Source of the DNA: an uncultured Bacteroidales bacterium
Lineage (GTDB): Bacteria > Bacteroidota > Bacteroidia > Bacteroidales > UBA932
Direction: 5' to 3'
DNA length: 43,449 nt
NCBI GenBank assembly: GCA_944322585.1
Contig: CALUPB010000022.1
Location: 1-43,449, forward strand
The position numbers were made by a program, and so were the translations under genes. Of this stretch, positions 6,599 to 14,861 are shown piece by piece. How positions within the stretch are numbered: position 1 is the first letter of the stretch; each line of letters opens with the position of its first letter. The notes under the pieces are model-generated. The model ran no database searches, was not told the origin of the DNA, and was given only the letters and a program-made list of their open reading frames with translations.

Positions 6599-7816
6599 TC
6601 ACAGCAGATTCTTCATCGCTTCATCTATCTGGGAGTTCTCGAAACTGTCGAGATAAATCTGGGTGGTTTCAAGGTCGGAATGTCCGAGACTTTCGCTGAT
6701 GATTGCTATGTTCACTCCAGACCTTTTCAAGACGGTTGCGAATGTATGTCGGGCAACATAGGTCGTGAGATTCACATGCAAGCCAGCCATTTCCGCTATC
6801 CGTTTCAAGTTGGAGTTGACATGACCAATTACCTTATGGACACGGTTGCAAATCTGCTGTTCGCTCTTATGGATATGCCTGTCGAGTATCGGAAAGATAT
6901 AATCATCTGGACTTGCGTCTGATTTGGAATACCTTTCCAGTATGTTCCTTGTCTGCGGAAGTATCGGGCTGTTGAGTTCCTTGCCTGTCTTGTGCCGCTG
7001 GTAGTAGATTCTGCCGTTCTGGATGTCACTGTACCGCAATGTGGCTATGTCCTTGAAGTTTATCCCTGCCACACAATAGCTGAACAGGAATATGTCCCGT
7101 GCGAATGAGAGCGAGTATGATTCAGTGCTTTCTGGAAGTTCAAGCGACTGTATCTTCTGCACATCCTCTTTGGTTATTGCCCTCTTTCGGGTAGGTTTCC
7201 AGAATCTTCCAATGTTGTATTGCTTGAATGGATTATCCGTCTCTGCAAATACTTTCTGCTTGACAGCCTTGTTATATACCGCACGAAGTACACTGAATGA
7301 GGTCGCAAGACTGTTGCTGCTGTTGCCTTTTCTGGTCATGTATGCTTCAAAGTCCTGCAGAAATTGCAAATCCACCTGCTCGAACCGCTTCTTTCCCAAA
7401 CCACATTGTTCCAAAAGACTTTTGCAGGTCTCGTATTTGCCAGCCGTACCTACCTTGCCTATGCCTTTCAGATAGTCAATCTGTTGCTGGAAGTATTCGG
7501 ATATGGTGCAGTTGATATACCTGCTTTTCTGACCGAACAGGGTATCGAAATTGACATCTGCATCAAGTGCTTCAAGTCGTTGAATTTTCTTCTCTATCTC
7601 CAGCCTCTTTGCCGTTATCTGCATCTGCAAGGCATCGGAATCTGGATATGTGGAGACAATATGCTGCTCGGAATCATCCCATGCGTCAAGAGGAAGTACA
7701 ATTCCTGTTGCAAGATAGCGTACTTTGCCTTTAAGGGTAAATCTTATATGTATCGGAGCGGCATTTGATTTACTTGTCTTATCTTTCCTTTGAACAATTT
7801 TTATATTGATACTCAT
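6599..7816 (-). CDS. Tyrosine recombinase (site-specific integrase)
   Basis: The 405-residue length and architecture match Bacteroidetes phage-type integrases: an arm-binding N-terminus (to about residue 90, KDKTSKSNAAPIHIRFTLKG), a SAM-like core-binding domain (about 105-200) and a catalytic domain. Catalytic features include the lysine segment QRHKTGKEL, the VARHTFATVL box, LGHSDLETT and the tyrosine of TTQIYL (about residue 388), with the common AMKNLL end. The usual box I Arg appears replaced (AGINFKDIATL) and the box II His is Tyr (TYVARH), as seen in IntDOT-like Bacteroides enzymes. Pointing away from the tRNA-Gly, it presumably integrates the element at the tRNA 3' end by strand exchange. 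Confidence 0.92.
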   Translation of the reverse strand: MSINIKIVQRKDKTSKSNAAPIHIRFTLKGKVRYLATGIVLPLDAWDDSEQHIVSTYPDSDALQMQITAKRLEIEKKIQRLEALDADVNFDTLFGQKSRYINCTISEYFQQQIDYLKGIGKVGTAGKYETCKSLLEQCGLGKKRFEQVDLQFLQDFEAYMTRKGNSSNSLATSFSVLRAVYNKAVKQKVFAETDNPFKQYNIGRFWKPTRKRAITKEDVQKIQSLELPESTESYSLSFARDIFLFSYCVAGINFKDIATLRYSDIQNGRIYYQRHKTGKELNSPILPQTRNILERYSKSDASPDDYIFPILDRHIHKSEQQICNRVHKVIGHVNSNLKRIAEMAGLHVNLTTYVARHTFATVLKRSGVNIAIISESLGHSDLETTQIYLDSFENSQIDEAMKNLL

Positions 7817-7857
7817 ACTGTTATGATATGAGCAAACGAAATGTACCTATATGGACA

Positions 7858-7893
7858 GGGGTAAAGATTGGGGTAAATGTAAGGGTAAGTAAA
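7858..7893. repeat. Three 12-base-spaced repeats between integrase and tRNA
   Basis: GGGGTAAA at 7858-7865, GGGGTAAA at 7870-7877 and AGGGTAAG at 7882-7889 repeat with an exact 12-base period. They lie in the short gap between the integrase start and the attachment region, where arm-type integrase or excisionase sites usually lie. Function is inferred. Confidence 0.45.
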
Positions 7894-8005
7894 CCCCCGA
7901 AATCGCCCTCATTTCTCCCGATTTTCCGAGATTCCGCTGCAAAATCAAGAACAGACCAAAACAGCGGCACAGTCCTGCCAGAGCAGCATAACGTATTGAT
8001 ACACA

Positions 8006-8036
8006 CGAAAAAAGGTCACCATTTCTGATGACCTTT
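8006..8036 (-). terminator. Intrinsic terminator after tRNA-Gly
   Basis: AAAGGTCA and TGACCTTT (8011-8018 and 8029-8036) form an 8-base stem with a 10-base loop. Read on the minus strand it ends in a run of six T, just past the 3' end of the tRNA. If the element is integrated at the tRNA end, this hairpin lies on the element side. Confidence 0.6.
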
Positions 8037-8040
8037 ATGG

Positions 8041-8062
8041 AGCGGAAAACGAGACTCGAACT
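8041..8062. other. Probable attachment site (attR-type) at tRNA 3' end
   Basis: The 3' half of the tRNA-Gly gene borders the element and stays intact, as expected when the element carries the matching tRNA 3' sequence. The exact core length cannot be read because the partner copy is outside the window. Confidence 0.4.
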
Positions 8063-8113
8063 CGCGACCCCAACCTTGGCAAGGTTGTGCTCTACCAACT
8101 GAGCTATTTCCGC
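8041..8113 (-). tRNA. tRNA-Gly (anticodon GCC)
   Basis: The minus strand reads as a full cloverleaf: acceptor stem GCGGAAA pairing with TTTCCGC, D arm GCTC...GAGC, anticodon stem ACCTT/AAGGT-type arms around the loop with anticodon GCC, T arm with GTTCGAGTC, and a final T discriminator; CCA is not encoded. It decodes glycine GGC/GGU codons. It lies downstream of pheS on the same strand, and its 3' end borders the integrated element, marking it as the likely insertion target. Confidence 0.95.
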
Positions 8114-8224
8114 GAATGGATTGCAAAGATAGGGTAAATTTCCGATTCTCCAAAATATTTCTGAAAAACCTTGAAAAATAATTGCCTGCCCGTGAAGCAC
8201 AGTCAGGACATGCAATGCCCGCAT

Positions 8225-9250
8225 TCAGTATGCAGTTTCGAACTCTTTAAGGAAGCGAAGGTCGTTTTCGAAGTAGTTACGGAGATCCTTGACCTGCCAT
8301 TTGAGCATGGCAATACGCTCCACTCCCATCCCGAAAGCGAAACCGCTGTATTTCCTGCTGTCGATGCCGGACGCCTCCAGGACATTAGGGTCGACCATAC
8401 CGCAACCGAGAATCTCAAGCCAGCCGGTTCCCTTGCAGATGTTGCACCCCTTGCCGTGACAGATGTTGCAACTGACATCCACCTCTGCAGAAGGCTCGGT
8501 GAACGGGAAATACGACGGGCGCATACGGATCTTGGTATCCGCACCGAACATTTCCCTGGCAAAGAGAAGAATCGCCTGTTTAAGGTCGGAGAAAGTCACG
8601 CCTTCGTCTATGTACAGTCCTTCGACCTGATGGAAGATACAGTGTGCACGGGCCGAAATGGCCTCGTTACGGAATACCCTTCCGGGACATACTATCCTGA
8701 TAGGGAGCGGCATGGTCTCCATCGCCCTCACCTGCACGCAGGAAGTATGCGTTCTGAGCAATACGGGATTATGTCCTGATGTCACGAAAAACGTATCCTG
8801 CATGTCCCTGGCCGGATGCTCCGGAGGGAAATTCAGGGCTTCGAACACATGCCAGTCATCCTCAATCTCCGGACCCTCTGCCACATCATATCCGAACTTG
8901 CGGAAAATGTCTATTATCTCCTTACGGGCAATCGACACGGGATGATGGGATCCGAGAGGATAACTGTCTCCCGGCATGGTCAGGTCAAACGAAGACGCTG
9001 CCGGTCCGGCATTTTCCTCAGCTGCGGCTTTAAGGCTCTCTATCTTCGCTGCCGCCGCATTCTTCAGCTCATTAAGGCTCTTGCCGAACTCCCGTTTCAG
9101 TTCCGGGGCAACCGTCCTGAACTCCTCGAACAGTCCGGTAATCTCCCCTTTCTTCCCGAGCAGGCGCACTCTGGCATCCTCTATCTCCTTTGCTGTCCTG
9201 CAGGCAAGGCCGTTGACCTCTGCAAGCAAGGCTTCTATACGTTCTTTCAT
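8225..9250 (-). CDS. pheS: Phenylalanine--tRNA ligase alpha subunit
   Basis: PheS is the catalytic subunit of the alpha2-beta2 cytoplasmic enzyme that charges tRNA-Phe with phenylalanine using ATP. The 341 residues match the family length: N-terminal coiled coil (about 1-85), then the class II core with motif 2 (FRNEAISARAHCIFHQVEG) and motif 3 (GFAFGMGVERIAMLKW). A Cys-rich insert (CNICHGKGCNICKGTGW) is typical of Bacteroidetes PheS. ATG start and TAC-end are clear. pheT is not adjacent. It is followed by tRNA-Gly on the same strand and preceded by a good promoter at 9273-9304. Confidence 0.97.
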   Translation of the reverse strand: MKERIEALLAEVNGLACRTAKEIEDARVRLLGKKGEITGLFEEFRTVAPELKREFGKSLNELKNAAAAKIESLKAAAEENAGPAASSFDLTMPGDSYPLGSHHPVSIARKEIIDIFRKFGYDVAEGPEIEDDWHVFEALNFPPEHPARDMQDTFFVTSGHNPVLLRTHTSCVQVRAMETMPLPIRIVCPGRVFRNEAISARAHCIFHQVEGLYIDEGVTFSDLKQAILLFAREMFGADTKIRMRPSYFPFTEPSAEVDVSCNICHGKGCNICKGTGWLEILGCGMVDPNVLEASGIDSRKYSGFAFGMGVERIAMLKWQVKDLRNYFENDLRFLKEFETAY

Positions 9251-9272
9251 GTCTTTCGATTTATACAGCCTG

Positions 9273-9304
9273 CAAAATTAACATAAAAAGAAGACAAATT
9301 CAAC
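9273..9304 (-). promoter_or_regulatory. Putative promoter of pheS
   Basis: On the minus strand GTTG (9301-9304) and TAATTTTG (9273-9280) are separated by 20 bases, close to the Bacteroidetes TTTG-N19-21-TAnnTTTG pattern, with the -7 box exact. It ends 22 bases before the pheS ATG. Confidence 0.45.
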
Positions 9305-9382
9305 TGCACTTTCCATGAGATACAATGACAACAGCCGCACAAGCGGTTACTGGGCTGCATGCGAGGAACGCAGCAAGGCTCA

Positions 9383-10180
9383 TCATTTCCACTGATAATA
9401 CCTTACCCAGTCCACTTCCATCTCTACAGGAAGATCGGCAGGATCCACTTCTCCCACCCAAGAACCGCCGAGCTGCATGTCGATAAGCAGATGCATCGGC
9501 TTGTAGAAAGGGAACTGTCCGAGAGAATCGAGCTCCGGGATACGCGGATAGGTGAAATTGCGGACTCCGTTGATGTGGAATACAAGGCTGTCGGGCCAGA
9601 TGTCCACTCCGTATACATTGAAATCGTCCGGATCGATCGGAGCCGTACTGGCATTAGGCGGAAAATCGAACCGTTTGAGATTGTCCACATAGTTCGAATG
9701 GACAGTCTGATGCGCTATCGAATCGTAATTGAGCCTTTCCATTATGTCGATCTCCCCGCCGAAAGGCCACCTGTTGGCAGGATCCTTCTGGTCGAACGGC
9801 AGCATCCAGATGGCAGGCCAGGCCCCTGTCGCCCCGTTGAGTTTTGCACGGACTTCTATACGACCCGGATCAAAAGCCTTCTTGCCAAGAGTCCAGAGTC
9901 CTCCCGTAAGATATTCGGCAGTGTCTGCCTGCAGGTCATCATTCTTAATGCCTATCAGGAGCAGATTCCCGTCCCGGAATCCATAGCAACGGGGATCCGG
10001 AGACTGTGTCTTCTGCCAGTCGGCCGACCCACGTCCGGTGTGGCTCCAGACTGAATAATCGATGGTTTCGGACTCAAAATTCTCTTCCCATACAAGTTCC
10101 CAGCCCGGGCTGTCCGTACAGTTGACTGCCGAAAGCGCCGTGGCGGCAAAGGCAGCGGCAAGAAATATCGTATTCTTCAT
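9383..10180 (-). CDS. Glycoside hydrolase family 16 protein (endo-beta-glucanase-like)
   Basis: GH16 enzymes cleave beta-1,3/1,4-glucans and related galactans by a retaining mechanism. The 265-residue protein has a signal peptide (about 1-20; Cys at SAVNC could be lipidated, but the -1 Asn is atypical), then a single GH16 domain. The catalytic motif GGEIDIMER places the nucleophile at Glu143, Asp145 and the acid/base Glu148. Aromatic substrate-cleft sequences GAWPAIWML and MQLGGSWVGEVD, and the ending VDWVRYYQ, are typical laminarinase-type hallmarks. It is likely periplasmic or surface-exposed. Exact substrate cannot be read. It stands alone, with no SusC/SusD pair beside it. Confidence 0.9.
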   Translation of the reverse strand: MKNTIFLAAAFAATALSAVNCTDSPGWELVWEENFESETIDYSVWSHTGRGSADWQKTQSPDPRCYGFRDGNLLLIGIKNDDLQADTAEYLTGGLWTLGKKAFDPGRIEVRAKLNGATGAWPAIWMLPFDQKDPANRWPFGGEIDIMERLNYDSIAHQTVHSNYVDNLKRFDFPPNASTAPIDPDDFNVYGVDIWPDSLVFHINGVRNFTYPRIPELDSLGQFPFYKPMHLLIDMQLGGSWVGEVDPADLPVEMEVDWVRYYQWK

Positions 10181-10309
10181 CTCGGTATTGGTTGGTTAAC
10201 GTAAATTCAATAAAATAAACAAAGTGAATTTCAGAAAATTACCACTGTCGGTGACGTAGTTCCCGAGAAAGAGTCTTTTGGCGGGACGTCCGAACCGGGG
10301 CGCAATATC

Positions 10310-10738
10310 TCAGTTGCCCTTGGATTCCAGTTTTTCCAGGGCTTTCTCCGCCTTCGCCTTGCGCTTGGCCCGTGCCTTCTGCTGCTTTTCGGCCCCGCTC
10401 TTCAGATAGGCATTCCACTGTTCCTCGGTAAAGATTGTCCTGTAGGTGGAATCTATGGTTTCCATCCATTTGTCCTGGACGGTGACATACATGGAATAAT
10501 TGGAGACTTTTGCCTTCTGGAACTTCTCGAGTTCGGCCTGCATTGCGGCATAGTCATGTTTCAGGGTAGAATCCACATAAAAGACCTGCCATACTTCAAG
10601 TTCAAGAAGCCGCTCCAGCCTGTCCGCCTCATTCTCCGCGATTTCCATAAGATCCGGCTTCTCGTCCTGCGACTGGGCATAACCTGACGAAGAAACGCAC
10701 AACAGAACCGATACGGCGGCCAAAGTAAAAATTTTCAT
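10310..10738 (-). CDS. Small secreted protein of unknown function, 142 aa
   Basis: Starts MKIFTLAAVSVLLCVSSSGYAQ, a signal peptide probably cleaved after YAQ; an ATG two codons earlier (10744) is also possible. The mature part is highly charged and helical: an acidic N-terminal half (IAENEADRLERLLELE), a Trp/Tyr-containing middle, and a Lys/Ala-rich coiled tail (KARAKRKAKAEKALEKLESK). The pattern resembles small periplasmic proteins common in Bacteroidales (FTEEQWNAY-type segment), for which no function is established. It is divergent from the C69 peptidase gene. Confidence 0.6.
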   Translation of the reverse strand: MKIFTLAAVSVLLCVSSSGYAQSQDEKPDLMEIAENEADRLERLLELEVWQVFYVDSTLKHDYAAMQAELEKFQKAKVSNYSMYVTVQDKWMETIDSTYRTIFTEEQWNAYLKSGAEKQQKARAKRKAKAEKALEKLESKGN

Positions 10739-10769
10739 ATGCATATATGACGAATTTTATGAATATTTA

Positions 10770-10801
10770 TTTGAAATAAATTAAAACAGCATCTATATTT
10801 G
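10770..10801 (+). promoter_or_regulatory. Promoter of the C69 peptidase gene
   Basis: TTTG (10770-10773), a 20-base spacer and TATATTTG (10794-10801) match the Bacteroidetes TTTG-N19-21-TAnnTTTG promoter exactly. An in-frame ATG at 10808 lies only six bases downstream, while the signal-peptide start used here is at 10853. Confidence 0.55.
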
Positions 10802-10852
10802 CATTCCATGGCTCGTAAAAGCCCATATTGTTGCAAAATTAAAAATAAGTAT

Positions 10853-12634
10853 ATGAAAAAACAAGCAGTTGCACTTGCAATCATTGCTCTTTTATCCCTG
10901 TCCGCACGGGAACTTCCGGCATGTACGAATATTCTCGTGACCAAGGGGGCGAGCGCAGACGGCTCCAACATGATTTCATATGCCGCAGATTCCCACCAGC
11001 TGTTCGGAGAACTGTATTTCCATCCGGCCGCACGGTGGGGCAAAGGGGAGATGCTTGCCGTAACCGAATGGGACACAGGACGTCCGCTCGGACATATACC
11101 GCAGGTACCATATACTTTCCAGACAGTCGGCAACATGAACGAACACCAGCTGATAATAGCGGAGACGACTTACGGAGGACGAGGGCTGGCAGACACGACA
11201 GGGACGATGGATTACGGGTCGCTCATATACATAACCCTCCAGAGGGCAAAGACCGCAAGGGAGGCGATAAAGACCATAGTGGAACTGGCGGAGACATACG
11301 GCTACTGCTCTGAAGGAGAGTCATTTTCCATAGCGGACAAGGACGAGGTCTGGGTGATGGACCTTATAGGCAAAGGGACTGAAATCGTGGACGGGAAGAA
11401 TATCCGCAAGGGTATCGTATATGTCGCACGCAGGGTGCCTGACGGCTATATCTGCGCACATGCCAACCAGGCCCGTATCAGCACATTCCCGCTTGACGAC
11501 CCCGAGAACTGCATATATGCCCCGGACGTGGTTTCCTTCGCACGCGAGATGGGATGGTATGACGGGCCGGACGAGGAATTCAGCTTCTGCGACACCTACA
11601 ACCCGTTGAATTTCGGAGGGATGCGGGGATGCGAAGCACGCGCCTGGAGCGCATTCAACATCCTGTGCGACGGGGAATTCACCTTCGAGGACGAGAACGG
11701 GAATGAAATCACGGCAGACGCATATGACTATATCGAATATGCCATGGGACACGACAGCAGCAAAAGGTTCCCTCTGTTCGTGAAGCCGTCCCGGAAAATC
11801 ACCGTAAAGGACGTGGCTGACGTGATGCGCGACCATTTCGAAGGGACGCCGATGGACATGACCGTGGATATCGGAGCCGGCGGAAATGCTCTCCCGTACC
11901 GGTGGAGGCCGATGGACTTCGAACATGAAGGCAAGACCTATGTCAATGAAAGGGCTATCGCGACCCAGCAGACAGGATTCTGGTTCGTCGCCCAGGCACG
12001 GCCCCAGTTCCCGGACGAAATCGGAGGGCTGCTATGGTTCGGGACCGATGATGCCGCGACTTCCTATCTGACACCTATATACACATGCATTACGGAAGTG
12101 CCGGAAAGTTTCCGCGTCGGGAACGGCAACATGCTGACCTACTCCCCTACCTCGGCCTTCTGGATGTGCAACAGGGTGGCGAATGCCTGCTACAGGATGT
12201 ACAACATCATGGCCCCGACTGTCAGGGCCGAGATAGACGAATGGGAGAACGGACAGATGGAGGCAATCCGGACAGTGGACGCCAAAGCAATGGAACTCTA
12301 CGGGACAGCCCTGGAGACTCCTCGCAGGATGATAAGGCGTAACGACAAAGTAAAGAAGACCGTAGACCCGTATGCAGAACTGAAAGCATATCTTACCGAA
12401 TACTCTGTCAATACGGCACAGGAAATTTTCCGGAAATGGACTGAGCTGGAGACTCTGCTTTTAGTGAAATATATCGACGGAAATGTCAAGGCGCAGAACC
12501 CGGACGGGTCGTTCGTCACCAACGGTTACACCGACCGTATCCCTGACGGCATCACCAATCCGGGCTACACGGACAAATGGAAAGAATGCGTCGCCAAAGA
12601 CCACGGGGAAATACTGGAACAGCCGCAGGACTGA
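10853..12634 (+). CDS. C69 family dipeptidase, secreted
   Basis: C69 (PepD-type) peptidases are N-terminal nucleophile hydrolases that split dipeptides. The start MKKQAVALAIIALLSL gives a proper signal peptide; two upstream in-frame ATGs (10799, 10808) would bury it. The mature end begins CTNILVTKGASADGS, with Cys24 the expected catalytic nucleophile exposed by processing, followed by the conserved G-S-N region. Further family features include GNMNEHQLIIAETTYGGR and the SFSIADKDEVWVMDLIGKG beta-stretch. At 593 residues it matches Bacteroidales homologues, which act in the periplasm or outside the cell. Followed after 109 bases by the Fe-S membrane protein and then the S46 peptidase, suggesting a peptide-utilisation cluster. 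Confidence 0.88.
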   Translation: MKKQAVALAIIALLSLSARELPACTNILVTKGASADGSNMISYAADSHQLFGELYFHPAARWGKGEMLAVTEWDTGRPLGHIPQVPYTFQTVGNMNEHQLIIAETTYGGRGLADTTGTMDYGSLIYITLQRAKTAREAIKTIVELAETYGYCSEGESFSIADKDEVWVMDLIGKGTEIVDGKNIRKGIVYVARRVPDGYICAHANQARISTFPLDDPENCIYAPDVVSFAREMGWYDGPDEEFSFCDTYNPLNFGGMRGCEARAWSAFNILCDGEFTFEDENGNEITADAYDYIEYAMGHDSSKRFPLFVKPSRKITVKDVADVMRDHFEGTPMDMTVDIGAGGNALPYRWRPMDFEHEGKTYVNERAIATQQTGFWFVAQARPQFPDEIGGLLWFGTDDAATSYLTPIYTCITEVPESFRVGNGNMLTYSPTSAFWMCNRVANACYRMYNIMAPTVRAEIDEWENGQMEAIRTVDAKAMELYGTALETPRRMIRRNDKVKKTVDPYAELKAYLTEYSVNTAQEIFRKWTELETLLLVKYIDGNVKAQNPDGSFVTNGYTDRIPDGITNPGYTDKWKECVAKDHGEILEQPQD

Positions 12635-12743
12635 CATCAGCTCCTGCAGGCCGCGGCACCGGGTGCACAGGGCTCACGCACCGCACCGGACATATACAAA
12701 GACCGGAAATACACAGCACACACAAGAAAGGATCTGGCTCTGA

Positions 12744-14798
12744 ATGAATATAAAGAGACCAGATATGAAACACAGATCTACAATCATCGGAAACTGGCCG
12801 AAATATCTCCTCCAGTGGGGAGTGCTGGCCGCCATTATCCTGTTCATGACAGGAGTAATCAAAGGAGACGAACCTGCCGACCCTGAGGCATACTGCCCTG
12901 TAGGAGGACTACAGGCCCTTACGACATGGTTGGTCAACGGAACTCTGCCGTGCAGCATGACTACATTGCAGATAGTGATGGGGATTGCCCTCGCTGCTGC
13001 CGTCATTCTGTTCAGCAGGCTGTTCTGCGGCTACATCTGTCCCATAGGGACTGTCGAAGACCTGCTTTCAAAGGCCAGAAGAGGGCTGAAACTGCGACCT
13101 GTAACCATCCGGAACGGCTCAGTAGCGGACAAAGCGCTCAGACTCATAAAATACATCCTTCTGTTCTGGATATTCTACATGACCGCAACGTCAAGCGAAC
13201 TGTTCTGCAAGAACCTCGACCCGTACTATGCAGTCGCGACAGGTTTCAAGGGAGAGATAACGCTGTGGATGTCGGTCACGACGGTCGCCACAGTGCTTCT
13301 GGCCGGCTTTTTCATCGACAGTTTCTGGTGCAGGTACATCTGTCCTCTCGGGGCCGCTTCCAATACTCTGAAATTCTGGATATGGATTGCCGTCCTGTTT
13401 GTCCTGTATGCAGGGCTGGCGGCGGCAGGGCTCGAAATCCCGTGGCCGTTCATGCTTGCGGCATTCTGCATCCTCGGCTATCTTCTTGAAATCCTTTCCG
13501 GCAAACCGAAAGCGCAGCTGCTGTATATAATAAAGGATTCGCAGAAATGTACGTCATGCGGCCTGTGTACAGTGATATGTCCTTATCATATTGACGTCGC
13601 TTCCGCAGAAGGAGGCAAAATAACGGCTGTCGACTGTACCCTGTGCGGGGAATGTACGGGATGCTGTCCGGCAGGAGCCCTGAAAACAGGACTCAGGAAC
13701 GGTTCCGGAGGCAGATGGATGAGATTTCTCCCTGCCATACTGACCGTCGTGCTTGTCATTTCCGGCATCTGGCTCGGCAGCAAGTTCGAACTCCCTACCA
13801 TAGACATGACATGGGGAATGGAAAAGACAGAAGAAGACGGCACCGTCACACAGCTGATCGACCCGGAAATATTGAGGACAGCCGAACTTACAGGGTTGAA
13901 ATCAGTCAAATGCTACGGAAGTTCGATGGCATTCAAGGCCCGTCTGGAGAAAATACCGGGAGTCTTCGGTGTAAAGACCTTTGTCGCCAATCACCGGGCA
14001 ATCGTCACATACGATCCGGCCAGGACATCTCCGGAAAAGATACGGGAAATGATCTTCGTCCCGTCGAAATTCAGGGTAAAATCTCCCGATCCGGCATCCG
14101 TCGACAGCATAAAAATCGTTACCATCAGAACCGAAAACATGTATGACAGGATGGATCTCAACTATCTCGGTCTGCAGATGCGCAACACCGGGAAGAAGAT
14201 ATACGGGCTCTCCAGCGAGTTCGCATGCCCTCTGATTGTCCGTGTCTATATGGATCCTTCGGAAAACCCGGACAAGGCATGGTTCAAGGAAACCGTTGAA
14301 ATGGAAAAGCTGCAGATGCCGGTACATGGAGGCGGGACACGTGACATCGAGACCGGGTTCAGATTCGAAGGCCTCGAAAAGGAAATCTCGTACATGCCTG
14401 TCGGCGAATATCTCAAAATGATGTTCACTCCGTTCCGTGCCGAATTCAAGTCACGCGTGGAAGAACATGCAGGGCAGCCTCAATATGTATATGAAATCTC
14501 CGACCCCGACTACGAGAAACCCGTCATCCGCAGATACATGCCGTACCTGAGCAACCATCTCTCACGGCATGACGGCATAATAGGCATATATCTGGATCTC
14601 AACGGCAGTCTCCGGCCGGCAATCAGCATCAGGTATGCTGCCCCGATGACAGAAGAAGAACTGTGGAAACTGATGACCATGGATACATGGACCATCACAT
14701 ACAGCGAAGATGACGTGCGTGAGGAAGGGGCGAAACTCGGATTCCAGACACCGGGAACCGTCCGACCCTACCGGAATACAGGACAACAAGTGCAGTAA
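12744..14798 (+). CDS. Polytopic 4Fe-4S membrane protein with C-terminal HMA-like domain
   Basis: The N-terminal half (about 1-345) is a NapH/NosR/CcoG-type membrane electron-transfer module. It has several transmembrane helices, two CxxxCP motifs (FCGYICPIG near 94, WCRYICPLG near 199), and two ferredoxin clusters (CTSCGLCTVICP from Cys269 and CTLCGECTGCCP from Cys298). A further helix (about 330-350) leads to a C-terminal extracytoplasmic part. Residues about 382-440 have the length and pattern of a heavy-metal-associated fold, but the CxxC is reduced to one Cys390 (KCYGSS). The last 240 residues are unrecognised. Quinol-linked electron transfer is likely; the partner is unknown. An alternative start lies at residue 8. 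Confidence 0.85.
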   Translation: MNIKRPDMKHRSTIIGNWPKYLLQWGVLAAIILFMTGVIKGDEPADPEAYCPVGGLQALTTWLVNGTLPCSMTTLQIVMGIALAAAVILFSRLFCGYICPIGTVEDLLSKARRGLKLRPVTIRNGSVADKALRLIKYILLFWIFYMTATSSELFCKNLDPYYAVATGFKGEITLWMSVTTVATVLLAGFFIDSFWCRYICPLGAASNTLKFWIWIAVLFVLYAGLAAAGLEIPWPFMLAAFCILGYLLEILSGKPKAQLLYIIKDSQKCTSCGLCTVICPYHIDVASAEGGKITAVDCTLCGECTGCCPAGALKTGLRNGSGGRWMRFLPAILTVVLVISGIWLGSKFELPTIDMTWGMEKTEEDGTVTQLIDPEILRTAELTGLKSVKCYGSSMAFKARLEKIPGVFGVKTFVANHRAIVTYDPARTSPEKIREMIFVPSKFRVKSPDPASVDSIKIVTIRTENMYDRMDLNYLGLQMRNTGKKIYGLSSEFACPLIVRVYMDPSENPDKAWFKETVEMEKLQMPVHGGGTRDIETGFRFEGLEKEISYMPVGEYLKMMFTPFRAEFKSRVEEHAGQPQYVYEISDPDYEKPVIRRYMPYLSNHLSRHDGIIGIYLDLNGSLRPAISIRYAAPMTEEELWKLMTMDTWTITYSEDDVREEGAKLGFQTPGTVRPYRNTGQQVQ

Positions 14799-14861
14799 GA
14801 ACGTATATTGACAATTCTTACGGACATGCCCCAAAAGCAAAAACATATTTCCGACAACATC

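Larger units (their letters stand above)
1..8040. mobile_element. Integrated element at tRNA-Gly (right end; left end outside window)
   Basis: The stretch left of the tRNA-Gly gene is visibly richer in A/T than the chromosome to the right, consists of unrecognised genes plus a helicase-like gene, and ends with a tyrosine recombinase gene about 225 bases from the 3' end of the tRNA. This is the standard layout of a tRNA-targeting integrative element. No repeat of the tRNA 3' end was seen elsewhere in the first 8 kb, so the other attachment site is probably beyond base 1. No relaxase, coupling protein, capsid, portal or terminase gene is visible, so the class (prophage, integrated plasmid, ICE or satellite) is undecided. 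Confidence 0.75.

Noticed and set aside
4318-7816. Complete UGA-to-Trp code for the whole element
   Set aside because: The integrase and the 161-residue gene end in TGA at the expected family or overlap position, and all Trp in the intact genes is TGG; reassignment, if real, cannot be global.
8114-8224. Further tRNA or small RNA between pheS and tRNA-Gly
   Set aside because: No cloverleaf or terminator hairpin could be built from the 111 bases.
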